64,000 nt of DNA from Dermanyssus gallinae (GCA_003439945.1 QVRM01002081.1:1-64000); one strand, 5' to 3'. Positions 53,527 to 64,000 are shown, numbered from the stretch's first letter. The notes: generated by a model from the letters alone, not told the origin. Translations and numbers: made by a program.

Positions 53527-54640
53527 TTATTCCCCCTGACTATCTTGTAAGGTTTCCCCAGGGATCGCCCTCCAGAAGCTTTCTATGGCTTCTAGCTTTG
53601 CTATCGACTCTGGCTTGAGTAAGGCCCGGTTTCGCTTATACTCTTGCAATGCTTGATTGCGTGCGTCTGCGTATCGTTGTTTCAGTTTGAGAGCAGGCTT
53701 CGCTTTGCAGCACTCTTTACGTTTGTCTGCGATCTCCTGCGTCCACCGATATTTAGGCGGGACGTTTCCTCGCCTGGAGTGAGCGCTGTTGGTACACGTA
53801 GTCTTCAACACCTCTACAAGAAGTGCTTGTAGATCGTCTGCAGTTATGTTGGGGCTGGATAGGGCTTTTCTTTTCCTCCCAAGTTCGTCCTTGAACCTGG
53901 ACTCGTCTGTGAGTCTGAATCGCTTCTTAAGGGGAGGGACTGATCGAAGGTTTTGAATTCTCAGTCGAGTCTCAATGCAGTAATGGTCGCTCAGGTTTTC
54001 CTCGTCTACTAGAACCTTCCAGCTTATAGCTTTTAGCGCGAGAATGTCGTTGCATAACGTGATATCCACGTAAGACTTGCTGACGTGGCGGTGGAAAGAA
54101 GCTTCTTTTCCGTCGTTTAATACTTGAAGATCGAGTGATGCTGCCCATTCTAGTAGAGTGCTGCCCCTTTTGTCGGCTCGAGGTGATCCCCAGACTTCTG
54201 ACGCTGAGTCGAAATGCCTGGTTATTAGCACTCCGTTTCTGGTCTTCGTGTCGCGTATCGATTCTGCGAGGTCATCTAGGAAGCGCTCGAAATCTTCGTG
54301 CAAGCAGTTGGGGCTGCTGTAGGCAAAATATATTCTGCCGACCTATTTTACTTCGATTCAGAAAAACCCATTTCCGTGTCCTCTCTCAAGCACCTGTAAA
54401 TTCTGTTTAGTTATGAGCGCTGTCTCTAGCATAGGGTCTGTGTCACAGGTCTCTGATTCGTCGGTTTTTCTCCTATTGGGTTCGCTAAGGGCCATCACAT
54501 CAGTTTCTCTTCTCCACGCTATTTCTTCTATCATATCATGGACCGGCCTGCTTTATTGCACTTGGCCTGAATTATGATGATTTCGCTAATCATTTTTGTG
54601 CGGAGGAGTCGCGCTGGGTCGGATCTCTAGCCGCGCCCTT
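53527..54640 (-). pseudogene. APE endonuclease of minus R1-like element
   Basis: Begins near 54600 with MISEIIIIQAKCNKAGRSM and DVMALSEPNRR (the catalytic Glu motif). A 258-codon open block (54303-53527) follows, with AASLDLQVLNDG, SKSYVDITLCND (motif with catalytic Asp) and ENLSDHYCIETRL (SDH motif), then an RT-linker with KYRWTQEIADKRKE. The order and motifs identify an AP-endonuclease-like domain as in R1. Frameshifts near 54340. Confidence 0.75.
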
Positions 54641-54670
54641 GGGCCCCTGTGTCCTCTATTCGTAGAGCCC

Positions 54671-56764
54671 CTATAGGACATTAGCAACAGCCTGTTGTTT
54701 GGTCGTAGGCTCCTCGTTCTTCTTATTTGGCTCTACATGCCCTGTCTTGTCCCTGCTAGCTTGCCTCACAGCTTGGCGCTCCTGCATTTTAGTTTTAAGA
54801 AGTTTGAGATATTTGGGGCATGCTGCGGATCTAGCTATGTGGCCCTCGTCGTTGCATACGTAGCATTTAGGGAGTACTGCCTTACAGCCACGGGCTAGAT
54901 GGTCCTCCTGCCCACAGCGATAGCATTTCCTCTTATCTGCCTTCTTGTTTTTACATGCCAAGGCCGTGTGCCCGATTTCATGGCAATTGTAGCACGTGGA
55001 AAGGGTTATCCATTCCTCGACTCTACAACTGCTTCCTCCGACGGTCACAATCTTATTCAGTAGGGTTCTGCGGGCTTCAGTCCTTAGTTAAGGTGACCAA
55101 GCACTGCCAACTGCCTCTGTTCTTAGTAACCCTGGAAACTTCCGTGCGAATCCTGGTAGACTCTTGAATTTTCAGTATCTTCCGAATACCCTGTTCTGTA
55201 GAAAGTGCCGTGAGTAACGGGCTGATTCCCCGAAGGACGACAGTTGCTGTGGGGCCGCTGTGCTGCCTAGTGTCGACCTCTCTGCCCGTCTTTTGTCTGA
55301 GGACGTCTACAAACGTTGTGCTGCTGCTTGGGCTTTTTTCTTCAACTCTTAGGATGATGTACCCTCCCTTACTAGTAAGGACTGTCCCTTTTACCCCGCT
55401 GTCCGCTGTGTTGACTAGTGGGATCCTAGTCTGATCTTAACAGAAATATATTCCTTCTGCCCTCTCCGCGAAGTTGCCTCAACATCGCGTTGGCGCGGCA
55501 CACGTCCTTCTCGGGTGATGTCGACTTTACACCCTATTTTCTTACAGCATGCCTCTATTGTATTCCTTCTGGTGGGTCCTCCCCATTCTAGAGAAATGTA
55601 CGAAGCCATTGGGTTCTGAGAGCCAATGTTGTGTCCTTTTTCTAACGTCTTGTGAAGAGCTGCTAAGAAGCCAAGTGGCGTTTCCTCTAGGCCGACAGCA
55701 CCCACCACTAGTATGCTTGTCAATAAAGCAGACGCCTCAGCATCCTGCTCCTCTTCAGGTTCGGTTTTATCTGGGTTTTTTAGCTCGAGCTGGGCGCTGT
55801 TTCTGGGGATTGCGACTCCTCCTGCCCGTAGGGAGGCCGCCTTTTCCGCCATTGGAAATTGTTCTGTAAGTTTCTTGAGCAGAGCCTTGTCGTAATAAGC
55901 ATTACCCTGATTTCACGTGAGGTAGTTATGTTGTCCGTAATGAGACCAGTAGTCTTGTACATAGATAGCAGCCACGCCTCCTTGATGAGGTCTATTAGAC
56001 CTTCGAATGTTGCCGTTTCGGCCATCTGCTCTTCGAGGTGTTTCGTCTTGACTATCTCTATCTGTTCCTTTTCTAGCTTTTTCTGACAGGGTTTGCATCG
56101 TAGCTCTGCCGCGGGTGTGGTGCTCAATGAGGGCCGTGCCTCTTTCTGGGCAGCTAGTCTCTGCAACTCAAAGGCGAGAGCCGCGGCTTTATAACTCTCA
56201 GCTTCCATCGTGAGGTTTTGCGTACGTGCGGCATTCTCGTCGGCCTGCTTCCGGAGAATTGTTTTCTCCTCCCCCGTTTTCTTTTTGGATTTTTTAGTTC
56301 CCATACCGCCTTATATTCCCCTTCTACCTTCCCATACCGAGGCGTGTGATAGCGGCCTTAATATCCACCTGGGTGGTTTTGTGCTTATGTTTTAGTGCCT
56401 TGATGTGTTCTGTAACTGCTTCTAGGTTTTCAAGACCTGTGTCCTCCTTGTTTGGAGTGGGCTTCTTTTCCTCGGAAGACTTCCTCGCAGCCTTGGTCCT
56501 GCTGGTCGTGCGGGTTTGGCTGCTTTCAGCCTCCTTTGGGTCTTCTGGCGTGGTTGCCATCAGTCTCTTTCGTTGTCCTCTTGCGCTTGCCGCATCTCTG
56601 TAGTCGTCGTCGCCCTCGATATCGTTCTCTGAGTCAGTATCCAGGTCCGTGGCAGGTTCAGCTTTTGCCATCTTGTTAGCCTTAATTTCGGCTGCCTCCG
56701 TCTGTTGTACCCGTTCAGAAGAATCTGCATCAGAGGACTCGCCTGGTCCCCTAAACGGGTCCAT
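54671..56764 (-). pseudogene. ORF1 (gag-like) of minus R1-like element
   Basis: About 700 codons in four frames. MDPFRGPGESSDADSSERVQ start (56764); acidic and Lys-rich stretch; coiled-coil-like ADENAARTQNLTMEAESYKA and QKKLEKEQIEIVKTKHLEE (56250-56030); ASYISLEWGGPTRRNTIEAC, the conserved gag segment near 55590, and KKIGCKVDITREG. Three zinc knuckles lie at 54990-54830: CYNCHEIGHTALAC, CYRCGQEDHLARGC and CYVCNDEGHIARSAAC. They are intact and typical of R1-type ORF1. Stop at 54671. Confidence 0.8.
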
Positions 56765-56944
56765 ATATATGTATATTTTTCCTTCCCCTTTCTTCTCTCT
56801 TTTCTTCTCTATTAATTTTTTTTGTTTATTTATTATTATTATTTTCTTCTCCGTTGAGTAAAACTGATCCGTGTTAGGTTCAAAAGATAATTCGACATCA
56901 TATAATAAAAAAAAGGGAGGAGAAAAAGAGGAAAGGTATATATA

Positions 56945-56965
56945 TGTATACATATATTCACAGGG
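56945..56965. repeat. Target duplication, left, plus R1-like copy
   Basis: tgtatacatatattcacagg plus g; the matching copy at 58850-58870 differs at one position. Confidence 0.75.
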
Positions 56966-56969
56966 TGCA

Positions 56970-58625
56970 CCAGCTCCTGGAGAACGTTATAGTCAAAAGA
57001 CTAAACGACGAGATTCAGGAAAAGAACGCCCTATCAGATGCCCAGTACGGCTTCCGGAAGGGCAGATCCGCATTAGGGGTTCTAAAGAAGGCTCTGAAAC
57101 GGGCGGGTGAGGTGTTTTAGGGGTCTTCATAAAGACCCCTAAAACAAGGGGATTCGAGCTCCTGATCCTCCTGGATGTCAAAAATGCCTTCAACACAATG
57201 AATTGGAAAGTAATTGTGGAGGCAATGAAAAGGAAGGGCTTTTCCTTCTACCTCCGTCGAATGATTTCATCCTACCTGGATGACAGAGGCTTGGTTGTAG
57301 GGGGGCAGGAGTACGAGGTTACTGCCGGAGTCCCACAGGGCTCGATTCTAGGACCCGTGCTCTGGAACATAGCTTACGACGGGGTGCTCGATATCCGAGG
57401 TCTCCCGTATGGGGTGGAGACGTTGGCGTACGCCGATGACCTTGCACTCATGATAACGGCCAGGACCGAAAGAGCCCTGGAGAGCGCCGCCAATGAGGCC
57501 TTGTCAATGGTGTCCGAGTGGATGGAGTCCCATCACTTGAAAACTGGCACCCGACAAGACGGAGGCGATGTACCTAGCAGGCAGAAAGAGGACGACCGGC
57601 ATTAACCTCGTGATGGCGGGCCACCCGATAGAAATCAGAAGGAAGGTAAAGTACCTTGGGGTCATGCTAGACACTGGACTGACCGGATCGGCACACGTTA
57701 AGTACGTGGCCGAAAAGGCCCAAAGGGTCTCCCTGAACCTGGCGCGGATCATGCCTAGGGTCGATGGGGTGGCTGAGGTGAAAAGAAGGCTCCTGGCCTC
57801 GGTGGCCGAATCAACGGCGCTATACGCAGCCCCAGTCTGGGGGGACATGGCAATGCGGACGGCAAAAAATAGGGGGGCACTAAGGTCGACCCAACGAACG
57901 CTGGCAATCAGGGTAAGCCGGGCGTATCGAACAGTCTCGACCGAAGCTCTTCTGGTACTAGCCAAAATGCTGCCATGGGACTCCTAGTGGCTGAACGAAG
58001 TAAAATGTATCTAGACGAAGGTCTGGATCTCACCAGGGCCAGGAGTGCCAGCATATCGGCCTGGCATGAAGAATGGGCGCAAGTAAGACCCGGTGTGACC
58101 ACAGGGAGCTGGACCAAGAGTCTGATACCGGACCTCAGGGCATGGTATGACCGCCGACACGGGGAGCTTTCCTACTGGACGACTCAGGTTCTGACCGGAC
58201 ACGGCCAGTTCCAGAGCTACCTGTCAAGGATCAAGAAGGCCATCAGCGATATCTGCGTACTGTGCGACTCTGGAGAAACGGACAACGTAGAGCATACTGT
58301 TCTGCGGTGTGATGCTTTCAGGGAAGCACGGGACGCAGCACCAACCGCTGTGAGAGGCCGACCCATCAAGGAGGTGGTCTCCCATATGATGACTTCGGCG
58401 GAGGCATGGAGGGAGGCGACGAACTTGTTCGACGCTGTTTTGACACTCAAGACAGCCAAGGAAACGGCCAGGCGGGAGAGGTTTGAGCGGGTCTCTCGGG
58501 AGAGTGGTCGAGACGAGGAGCCGAGGGAGGGGGGAGGGGGTGGGGAGCAGCCAGGCCCTCATGGTCTCGACGCACCCTCACAGGACGGATTACAAAATGG
58601 CATCCCCCTATCCAACCGCAGGTAG
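56970..58625 (+). pseudogene. RT and C-terminal domain of plus R1-like element
   Basis: RT in nearly one frame: DAQYGFRKGRSALGVL (57035), LLILLDVKNAFN (57155, motif A), VTAGVPQGSILGPVLW (57320, motif B), VETLAYADDLALMI (57420, YADD), a frameshift at about 57545, KVKYLGVMLDTGLTGSAHVK (57645), LYAAPVWGD, RSTQRTLAIRVSRAYRTVST (57885). A second frameshift at 57985 leads to the C-terminal block to 58625 with LTGHGQFQSYLSRIKK and finger CVLCDSGETDNVEHTVLRC (58255). All catalytic residues are present. A 32-bp hairpin at 57114-57145 is an extra insertion that breaks the frame between fingers and motif A. Confidence 0.8.
57114..57145. repeat. Perfect 14-bp hairpin
   Basis: GTTTTAGGGGTCTT, 4-nt loop CATA, AAGACCCCTAAAAC. 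Inserted in the RT coding region; removing the hairpin and neighbouring bases would restore continuity of the RT. Confidence 0.95.
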
Positions 58626-58726
58626 ACATGCGGGATGATAGTCAGGGATAGAGCTGATTGAAGGAGAACGGCAGAGACGCCTCTCCCACGGCTTCGATGT
58701 AATGCCAAAGTAATACCGAGCCTGGG

Positions 58727-58840
58727 GGGGGTGGGGAGGAATCCGGGTTTAGTGGGTTTGCGAGTCTCACACTAGTCACGCAGGCTGCTAGTGGCGCATG
58801 TGCATCATGCATTACCGAAACCTCCCAGAAAAAAAAAAGG
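58727..58840 (+). mobile_element. Copy-A-derived fragment (copy I) in R1-like 3' end
   Basis: About 105 bp nearly identical to 12980-13085 (antisense to ORF2 of copy A), from tggggaggaatccgggttta to gcatgtgcatcatgcatt. One substitution is visible in the body and a small difference at the A-run end. The identity is much higher than between any other two copies in the window. Confidence 0.9.
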
Positions 58841-58849
58841 TGTACAGGG

Positions 58850-58870
58850 TGTATACATATATTTACAGGG
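58850..58870. repeat. Target duplication, right, plus R1-like copy
   Basis: One mismatch against 56945-56965. Confidence 0.75.
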
Positions 58871-60235
58871 GCTCGGCTAAATACGGACTAAACGTTATTG
58901 CAATTTATATCAAAATAGAAATATATATTTCGGTGAGATGTTTTACGTGCCGTTAGGGACACTCCTAAGGAACAGTTTTGTTCAATGTAGCCACCATCAG
59001 CAGCAATAACAATTTCCATTCTGGCACGAAAGCGCCCTTAGGCTTTCGTCAAAGTTAGCGAAGTGAGATTCTTGAACGGCTTGACAATAGTTTTGCGTAG
59101 CGCTTCTGTGTCTGCAGGTCGAGACTTGTAAGATTCTCGCTCAACAACGTCTCACGCATAGAAGTCCGGGGGATTCTCAAGTCTGACCTGCTATGGGGCC
59201 ACATCATCTTGTCCCAGAATGCTGTCATGTTGTCTCGCAGCCCATCCTAGACGAGATTGCTGGTGTGGACGGGACCGTCGTCTTATTGAAAGACATATTG
59301 CCTTTTACTGGATACTATCAATCCACGGATCTAGCCACCCTTCGCAGAACACGTAAATACACTTCCTTTATTACGGTTATGTGTTTACCAAAAAAGTGTG
59401 GGGGCATTGCGTCTATTTCATTCGACACAACACTCAAGACGTGCACATTGGCAGTATGTTTGGTTCTATGCACGATTGGTACATCCTTAGGGTCCTCTGC
59501 GGGCAACTATTCATTTCTTGGATTATGTTTTTGGACAATGGTGAACATTTTTTCGTTAGAGCAGGATCAGAGATGTCTTGCCGTTTCGTGTCTCAAAAAC
59601 GTGAGGATAAGATGGCCATAAATTATCCTCTTGATTTTTGCGGCCTCAGACAACATCTGTCTGACTTTGTACATGTAAGCCTTGTTCTTCGATGATAATC
59701 CGACGAATGGACACTTATATTGAATTTAATCGGCAAACGGCGCATCGATAGACTTGGATTTTTAAAAACGCAGTTTTGCATCATTTGCTTACTTTTAGCG
59801 TCCTCACTTCTTGACGGCGGTTGTGAATCTCCCTTCCAGGTGTTGCACCACCTCGCCCTGTCTCTTCTGCATCTCTGTAGCGTCGGACAATGTCGTAGAC
59901 CGTTGTTCTTTTAAATCCAGGGATGTTGATTCGGCTGTTGTCCGGCACGGAGCAATTGAATAACGGTTGCCCGTCGTTCATATTCTTTACCCACGTTGCG
60001 CCGGCCGTCCATGATGACGATGCGTTTCGCTCTGTCGAGCGACGCAAGTATTTAAGTTTAAGCGGTAACTTATTCAACTTAAACGGTATCACGCAGGTTG
60101 TGACCGCATAAACTGAAGGGTAAGCACAAACCACCGCTGAGGTAATTTTTGGTTGTGTCAGCGGAAGTCAAGTTTCTCTTTCGTACAATTCAAGACGACG
60201 GTGAGCATGTACATTTTACCGTCTGTTTAGTAGGG
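58860..60235 (-). mobile_element. Tc1/mariner-like DNA transposon relic
   Basis: Minus-strand relic about 1.4 kb long. The left end is ..TTACAGGGGCTCGGCTAAAT. The right end, read inward, begins CACCCTACTAAACAGACGG; the ends are only weakly inverted repeats. The transposase reading holds an N-terminal helix-turn-helix (RTTVYDIVRRYRDAEETGRG, near 59890), DDE-domain blocks DPKDVPIVHRTKHTANVHVL (59490) and PPHFFGKHITVIKEVYLRVL (59420), and a C-terminal RARMEIVIAADGGYIEQNC (58990). Numerous frameshifts and stops; dead. Confidence 0.65.
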
Positions 60236-61860
60236 TGCTTTATCCCCTGTCACCCCTGTTATTTAATCTAGTTCTTGACGACATTCTCAGGAAAATAAAC
60301 TTAGACAATTTAGGATATCGACTAAAAGAAGGAAACCGCCTTATGGGCCTAGCCTTTGCGGACGACCTCATCCTCCTCGCCTCCACCAAGAACACCCTCC
60401 AACAACTCCTAGATTTAGCTTTCCCCTTACTTAAAGAAAGAGGCCTTGAAATCAACACTGATAAGAGCTTTACGATCTCGCATCTTTATGATAGCCGGGT
60501 GAGGAAGAGCCTTTATCAGTCAACCCCCGAATTCTCCGTTGGAGGGAGGCAATTGCCAGCAAAGGGTATATGCCCTCGATGGAGATACCTCGGCATCGAG
60601 TTCGACAGTAATGGCAGAGTCGACACGGCCAAGGTCACTCTCCTAGAACTACTCGGCAGACTAACATCAGCTCCCCTTAAACCCCAGCAACGCTTAACAA
60701 TACTGAAACAATTCCTTATCGCGAAAATTCTCTATAAACTGGTCGCTGGTCCCCGACCGTCTCAAAAATTCCTCCTAGAACTAGACTGTGAGATCAGGCG
60801 AACGGTGAAGTTGCAGTGGCTCAAACTCGAAAACAGCGTGCCAAACGCCTTCCTATACGCGCACATCTCACACGGCGGTCTGGACATCCCCTGTCTCCGT
60901 ACACTAATTCCCAGACTTCGCCTCTCCCGCCTCACTGCCCTGAACAGATCATCCCACATAGGCACTCAATGGCTGCTGTCGACCGAGTATCACAGTAAGA
61001 AGCTGGCGAAAACCAGCGCTCTCTGTGTGTTCGATGACACGACCATTGAAGACGCCGCACACGAGACCGAGTACTGGTCTCGTACACTACATAACACAGT
61101 CGATGGGGCTCACCTGAAACACACACACCTAACCCCTTTTACAAATGACTGGGTCAAGGGTACTCCTTACCTATCCGGTAGGGAGTACATAAACCTGATT
61201 AAGTTAAGGATCAACGCACTACCTAACGCGTGCCAGACTCGCAAGGGGTCGCCCCGGGTACGACAAATTTTGTCGTCATGGGTGCAACGCTGTCGAGACG
61301 CTGGCCCACATCGCTCAAGTGTGCGATCACACCCATCGCCCTATAATCAAGCGCCACGATGACATATGTGAGCGAGTCACCCGCCTACTCCGTGCTAAAG
61401 GAATGCAGGTGGAACGAGAGCGCACCTTCCGAAGACCCGCCGCACCGGCTCGGAGACCAGACCTCGTCATAACAACACCTACGAGGGTCTGGGTCTTGGA
61501 CGCCGAGGTCTGCGGCCCCTCAAGAGACCTTGCATTGGCCAGACGGGATAAGATCAGGAAATACGATATACCCGGGGTCAGGGATCAACTTCCCAGCTCG
61601 CTTCCCCACCGATTCGGGTCCATCACCGTGTCGATGACCGGTGTATGGGAGCCCGAGTCGGTGAAGGATCTCCTGACTCTCGGGTTATCGAAGAAAAACC
61701 TGATCGACCTAACCGTCCTGGCCATGCAGGGTACCCTACGGGTCTTCCGGGCGCACCGGGACCACAAGAGCTGGGTCCGTCGCGGAGGAGGAGCAGGCGA
61801 GGTCACCGGGAGGCGATTTTAAATTATTTTTTTAGGCGGGCACTGCCTCAGTGTGCAAAT
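60236..61860 (+). mobile_element. R2-clade element, 5'-truncated, well preserved
   Basis: Inserted exactly at the mariner/R1 junction that is uninterrupted at 2945/2946. It starts within RT motif B (LSPLLFNLVLDDIL), as expected for a target-primed, 5'-truncated insertion. The right end lies between 61825 and 61895. It is not associated with 28S rDNA, the classical R2 site. Confidence 0.8.
60238..61822 (+). pseudogene. R2-like ORF: RT palm to RLE
   Basis: A 375-codon block (to 61362) has GLAFADDLILLASTKNTLQQ (intact FADD active site), GLEINTDKSFT, RWRYLGIEFDSNGRVDTA and a long thumb. One frameshift at about 61270 leads to the R2-type C/H motif C-R-H-G-C-N-A-V-E-T-L-A-H-I-A-Q-V-C (61275-61330) and RPIIKRHDDICERV. 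The nuclease follows with ARRPDLVITTPTRVWVLDAE (61450-61510; PD...D) and ends FRAHRDHKSWVRRGG (61770). Relatively young by its single frameshift. Close in motif order to insect R2. Confidence 0.85.
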
Positions 61861-64000
61861 GTGCAATTATTGAATAAATTCAATGTTGTATTCCCAGTGG
61901 TTGCCCCCACCAGGACCAAAAACGATTGTACTTCATTAAAGCAAAAGCTCTACACGATACCGGCTACATCGAGGAAGCATTGCGGTCTAAAAATGATTTT
62001 AAGCACTTCCCGTCTGGGACCTTTACTGCTACCGATGTAAACATATTAGGAGCGAATGTATAGGTTTTTACAAAAATGTTTTTATTATTAAAAAAAAACA
62101 TTTTAATCGGTAACGATTCTAACAGTAGCATTATAGTTATGCTCCAATAAATGTGTCGATACAAAAACTTAGAAGTCGAATAGATTGTAAACAAATATCA
62201 CACCCTAACCTTTTAGATACCCTTTAAATAAATAGGGAAGCAAACGGTGCAAATGTCGAGGCGACGTTAACACCATCTTAGATTACTGTAAGAAGCTTGC
62301 GGGTGAAAGAGTCACAGTTGACTGCACTAGAAATATTACGTGCACCAACAGTAACAACAAGTAAAAGTGACTCTTGGCTCTGACCCGGAGAGGAATGCTA
62401 CCCATAAAAACCTAAAAGAAACAGATCGCGGATTCTTGCCCACTGCACAATCTATCACAGGAGATCTACGGGAGAAAAAAGGGCGACCAGCGCCGACAAT
62501 TGGATCTTAATAAGCACAACACCCCCACGTCTTTTTTATGCAGAGGAGTAACTGGAAATGCGGTTTGTACACAGGGACACTACTGCAGGAAATTTGTCTG
62601 CAAGAGTAGCCCGGTAGTGGAGGACTCCAACCCACTAAAAACTACTTATCTCCCCATTCTCCCAGCCGACCTGCATGTGCAAATAGTTTCAAGAATCAGG
62701 AAGGGTGTGGATCTACTTGTGGCTAGCTTTTCCCCAGTAGGGCCTAACAAGTGTGTATAAGTCGATTATTTGCGATTAATTTTGCCGTAAGTATGTTCTT
62801 GAAAAGTTTTATCACTTAACAATAACTCCCGCATTAGCTTTCAGATGCTGCGCAGGTCCGCCCCCGGCGAGTTTGGTATCGGTCCTGGTAAAAGCGTAGC
62901 GCATAGACACCTCATAATCGTGTGTTCTGGGGTGTCCTCAAGTCCATCGCCGCGGTGAGCGCACGTGGGCTGCAAGCCTTCCCAATCTTGAACAGGTAGG
63001 ACTGGAAGTCTCCGTGTCCCGTCAGGACCTGGATGGCGTGGAATGTTAGTTCTCCCCCAAACCCCCCATCCACAAGTTTGCTTTTGCATTGCTTTGTATG
63101 ACGGACTCTATAAATGCAAACGTGCGACGGCAGGGATCGAACCCTCGCACTTATGTGTCTTCTCTGGCGCAAATCTAGGGCTCGACACCAGTTCTCCCCC
63201 AGGCCGAGTTAACCATTCTTTGATGATTGGTATAAGAATTCGGAGAGTGGCATCAAGAGCATCCTTTACCAGGCCGTTCCACTCCTGTTGCCATAAAGCG
63301 ATGCTCCGTTGACGCTTGTTTTTCCTTTTGAGTGCAGGGGTCTTTCCACCGTCGGCGGTGCCATTTCGCCTTCATACCTCAGAAAACCGTTTTGGCAACT
63401 AGCAGCGCCGCCTCTGTGCTCACCATCTGGTACGCCATGATCACCCTGAGGGCTCGGACCCGTTGAATCCGGCGCAGGCAACTTCGGAGTATCTTGCCGT
63501 GTTTGCTATATTGATATTCTTCGTTACTGAGGTGCAGATGAAGCGCGGGGCCTTTTCCTCCGGCCCACCAGAAGAATTGCCTCGCTCTTGGTGGGGGTGG
63601 AAACAAGCCCTGCTTCTCGCATTCAGCACGCGACATTGGTGATTGCCTCCTTCGCACGCCTCTCCAGCAGGTCCGGTGTCCAGGCCTGGAAGGTGAAGAT
63701 GAAGTTCTCGGCGTAGACAAGAAGCTCGGCTCTGGGGGCAAGGTCACTCAGCCGCAGCACGTCGTCGTAAGCTATCCATAGCAGAGGACCAGGTATCGAG
63801 CCCTGTGGCACCCCTGCAGTTATATTAAAGATCATTTCTTGGGACTCGATAGTCCGGCCATGCAGGTAGGCAAAACGGTTTTTTTCCTGCTAAGGGTCTT
63901 AAGTATGACTCCTCACGGGAGATTGTTAAAAGCATTTTTTACGTCGAGCAAAACGGCCACGAATAGATTCCGTCTTCTTGGCGAAAACCTGCAGAGGAGC
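61860..64000 (-). mobile_element. R1-like non-LTR fragment, right copy
   Basis: Homologue of 2946-4070, running off the right edge. 61895-62840 is the 3' untranslated part. The C-terminal finger and linker (VLTGHGDFQSYLFKIGKACS, then DGLEDTPEHTIMRC) lie at 62900-63030. The thumb is at 63380-63480, with RRIQRVRALRVIMAYQMVST. The palm follows with NITAGVPQGSIPGPLLW (63830) and LLVYAENFIF (63715, YAEN instead of YADD). Motif A VLLDVKNAFN at 63945-63930 is in frame here. Retains about 785 bp missing from the left copy; interrupted by a SINE. Confidence 0.7.
63060..63189 (-). mobile_element. tRNA-derived SINE with 12-bp target duplication
   Basis: 130 bp, box B GGGTTCGATCCC (63144-63133), body cgtttgcatttatagagtcc as in the 10655 and 42446 copies. 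It is flanked by agttctccccca at 63048-63059 and 63190-63201. It sits in the R1-like C-terminal coding region. Confidence 0.85.

Larger units (their letters stand above)
51650..56955 (-). mobile_element. R1-like non-LTR element, minus strand, long copy
   Basis: 5.3-kb element with ORF1 (56764 to 54671) and ORF2 (about 54640 to 51790), 5' end complete or nearly so. ORF1 has three CCHC knuckles; ORF2 has APE endonuclease, RT and a C-terminal C/H finger. This architecture is that of the R1/LOA group. Multiple frameshifts and an RT deletion make it inactive. Confidence 0.8.
56966..58849 (+). mobile_element. R1-like non-LTR element, plus strand, 5'-truncated, chimeric 3' end
   Basis: 1.9-kb insertion between 21-bp near-identical direct repeats. 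It begins in the RT fingers and ends after a fragment of copy-A-type sequence (58727-58840) with an A-rich end. Its coding part is the least decayed R1-like sequence here. Confidence 0.8.

Overview
This is a eukaryotic window, most likely from an arthropod genome. The gene content is one split, intron-rich gene family with GT-AG introns, buried in nested non-LTR retrotransposons, tRNA-derived SINEs, a Tc1/mariner remnant and AT/TAA microsatellites. A chelicerate such as a tick fits the R1/R2/RTE/CR1 mix and the gag-like ORF1s, but the sequence alone does not prove it. I see no rRNA, no convincing functional tRNA gene, no CRISPR array and no bacterial operon.

Host genes. Two tandem minus-strand paralogues of the CD36 / scavenger receptor class B family are present. 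The right-hand gene can be followed over about 31 kb with matching intron phases: exons at 50805-51036, 42001-42240, 39810-39977, 39504-39550 (a 47-nt mini-exon), 39007-39187, 38632-38839 and 27199-27312. Two alternative-looking terminal exons follow, at 23420-23554 and 20307-20438. Several of these exons are too short or lack an ATG, so ORF-based searches miss them. The 5' exon was not found. The left-hand gene shows two exons (1956-2185 and 860-1100) and runs off the left edge; both carry single-base length differences relative to the right-hand copy.

Mobile DNA. The dominant repeat is a two-ORF non-LTR family whose ORF1 is gag-like with CCHC knuckles. Its ORF2 carries an N-terminal zinc finger, a reverse transcriptase with a YLDD active site, and a C-terminal C/H motif plus an R2-type restriction-like endonuclease. 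I label its copies A to I. A (11839-15451), B (28560-32940) and C (45400-50110) are the largest. In A, B and C the ORF1 stop overlaps the ORF2 start. R1-like (APE-type) elements lie at 2946-4282, 33500-36420, 51650-56955, 56966-58849 and 61860-64000, and a further R1-like ORF1 at 10890-16560 is split by copy A. R2-clade elements lie at 43115-45375 and 60236-61860. CR1/Jockey-like and RTE-like remnants are at 17280-18640, 36869-37330, 5520-6120 and 27540-28123. A Tc1/mariner relic is at 58860-60235.

How it fits together. The introns of the right-hand receptor gene have absorbed most of the insertions: intron 2 holds an old R2 copy and copy C, the 11-kb intron holds copy B and an R1-like element, and the last intron holds copy E. 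Paralogous and duplicated segments give filled and empty sites that date several insertions relative to the duplications. The most interesting items are the two-ORF endonuclease family with coupled ORFs, an R1/copy-A chimera with a 21-bp target duplication, the duplicated last exon of the receptor gene, and several perfect hairpins found in only one copy of a repeat.
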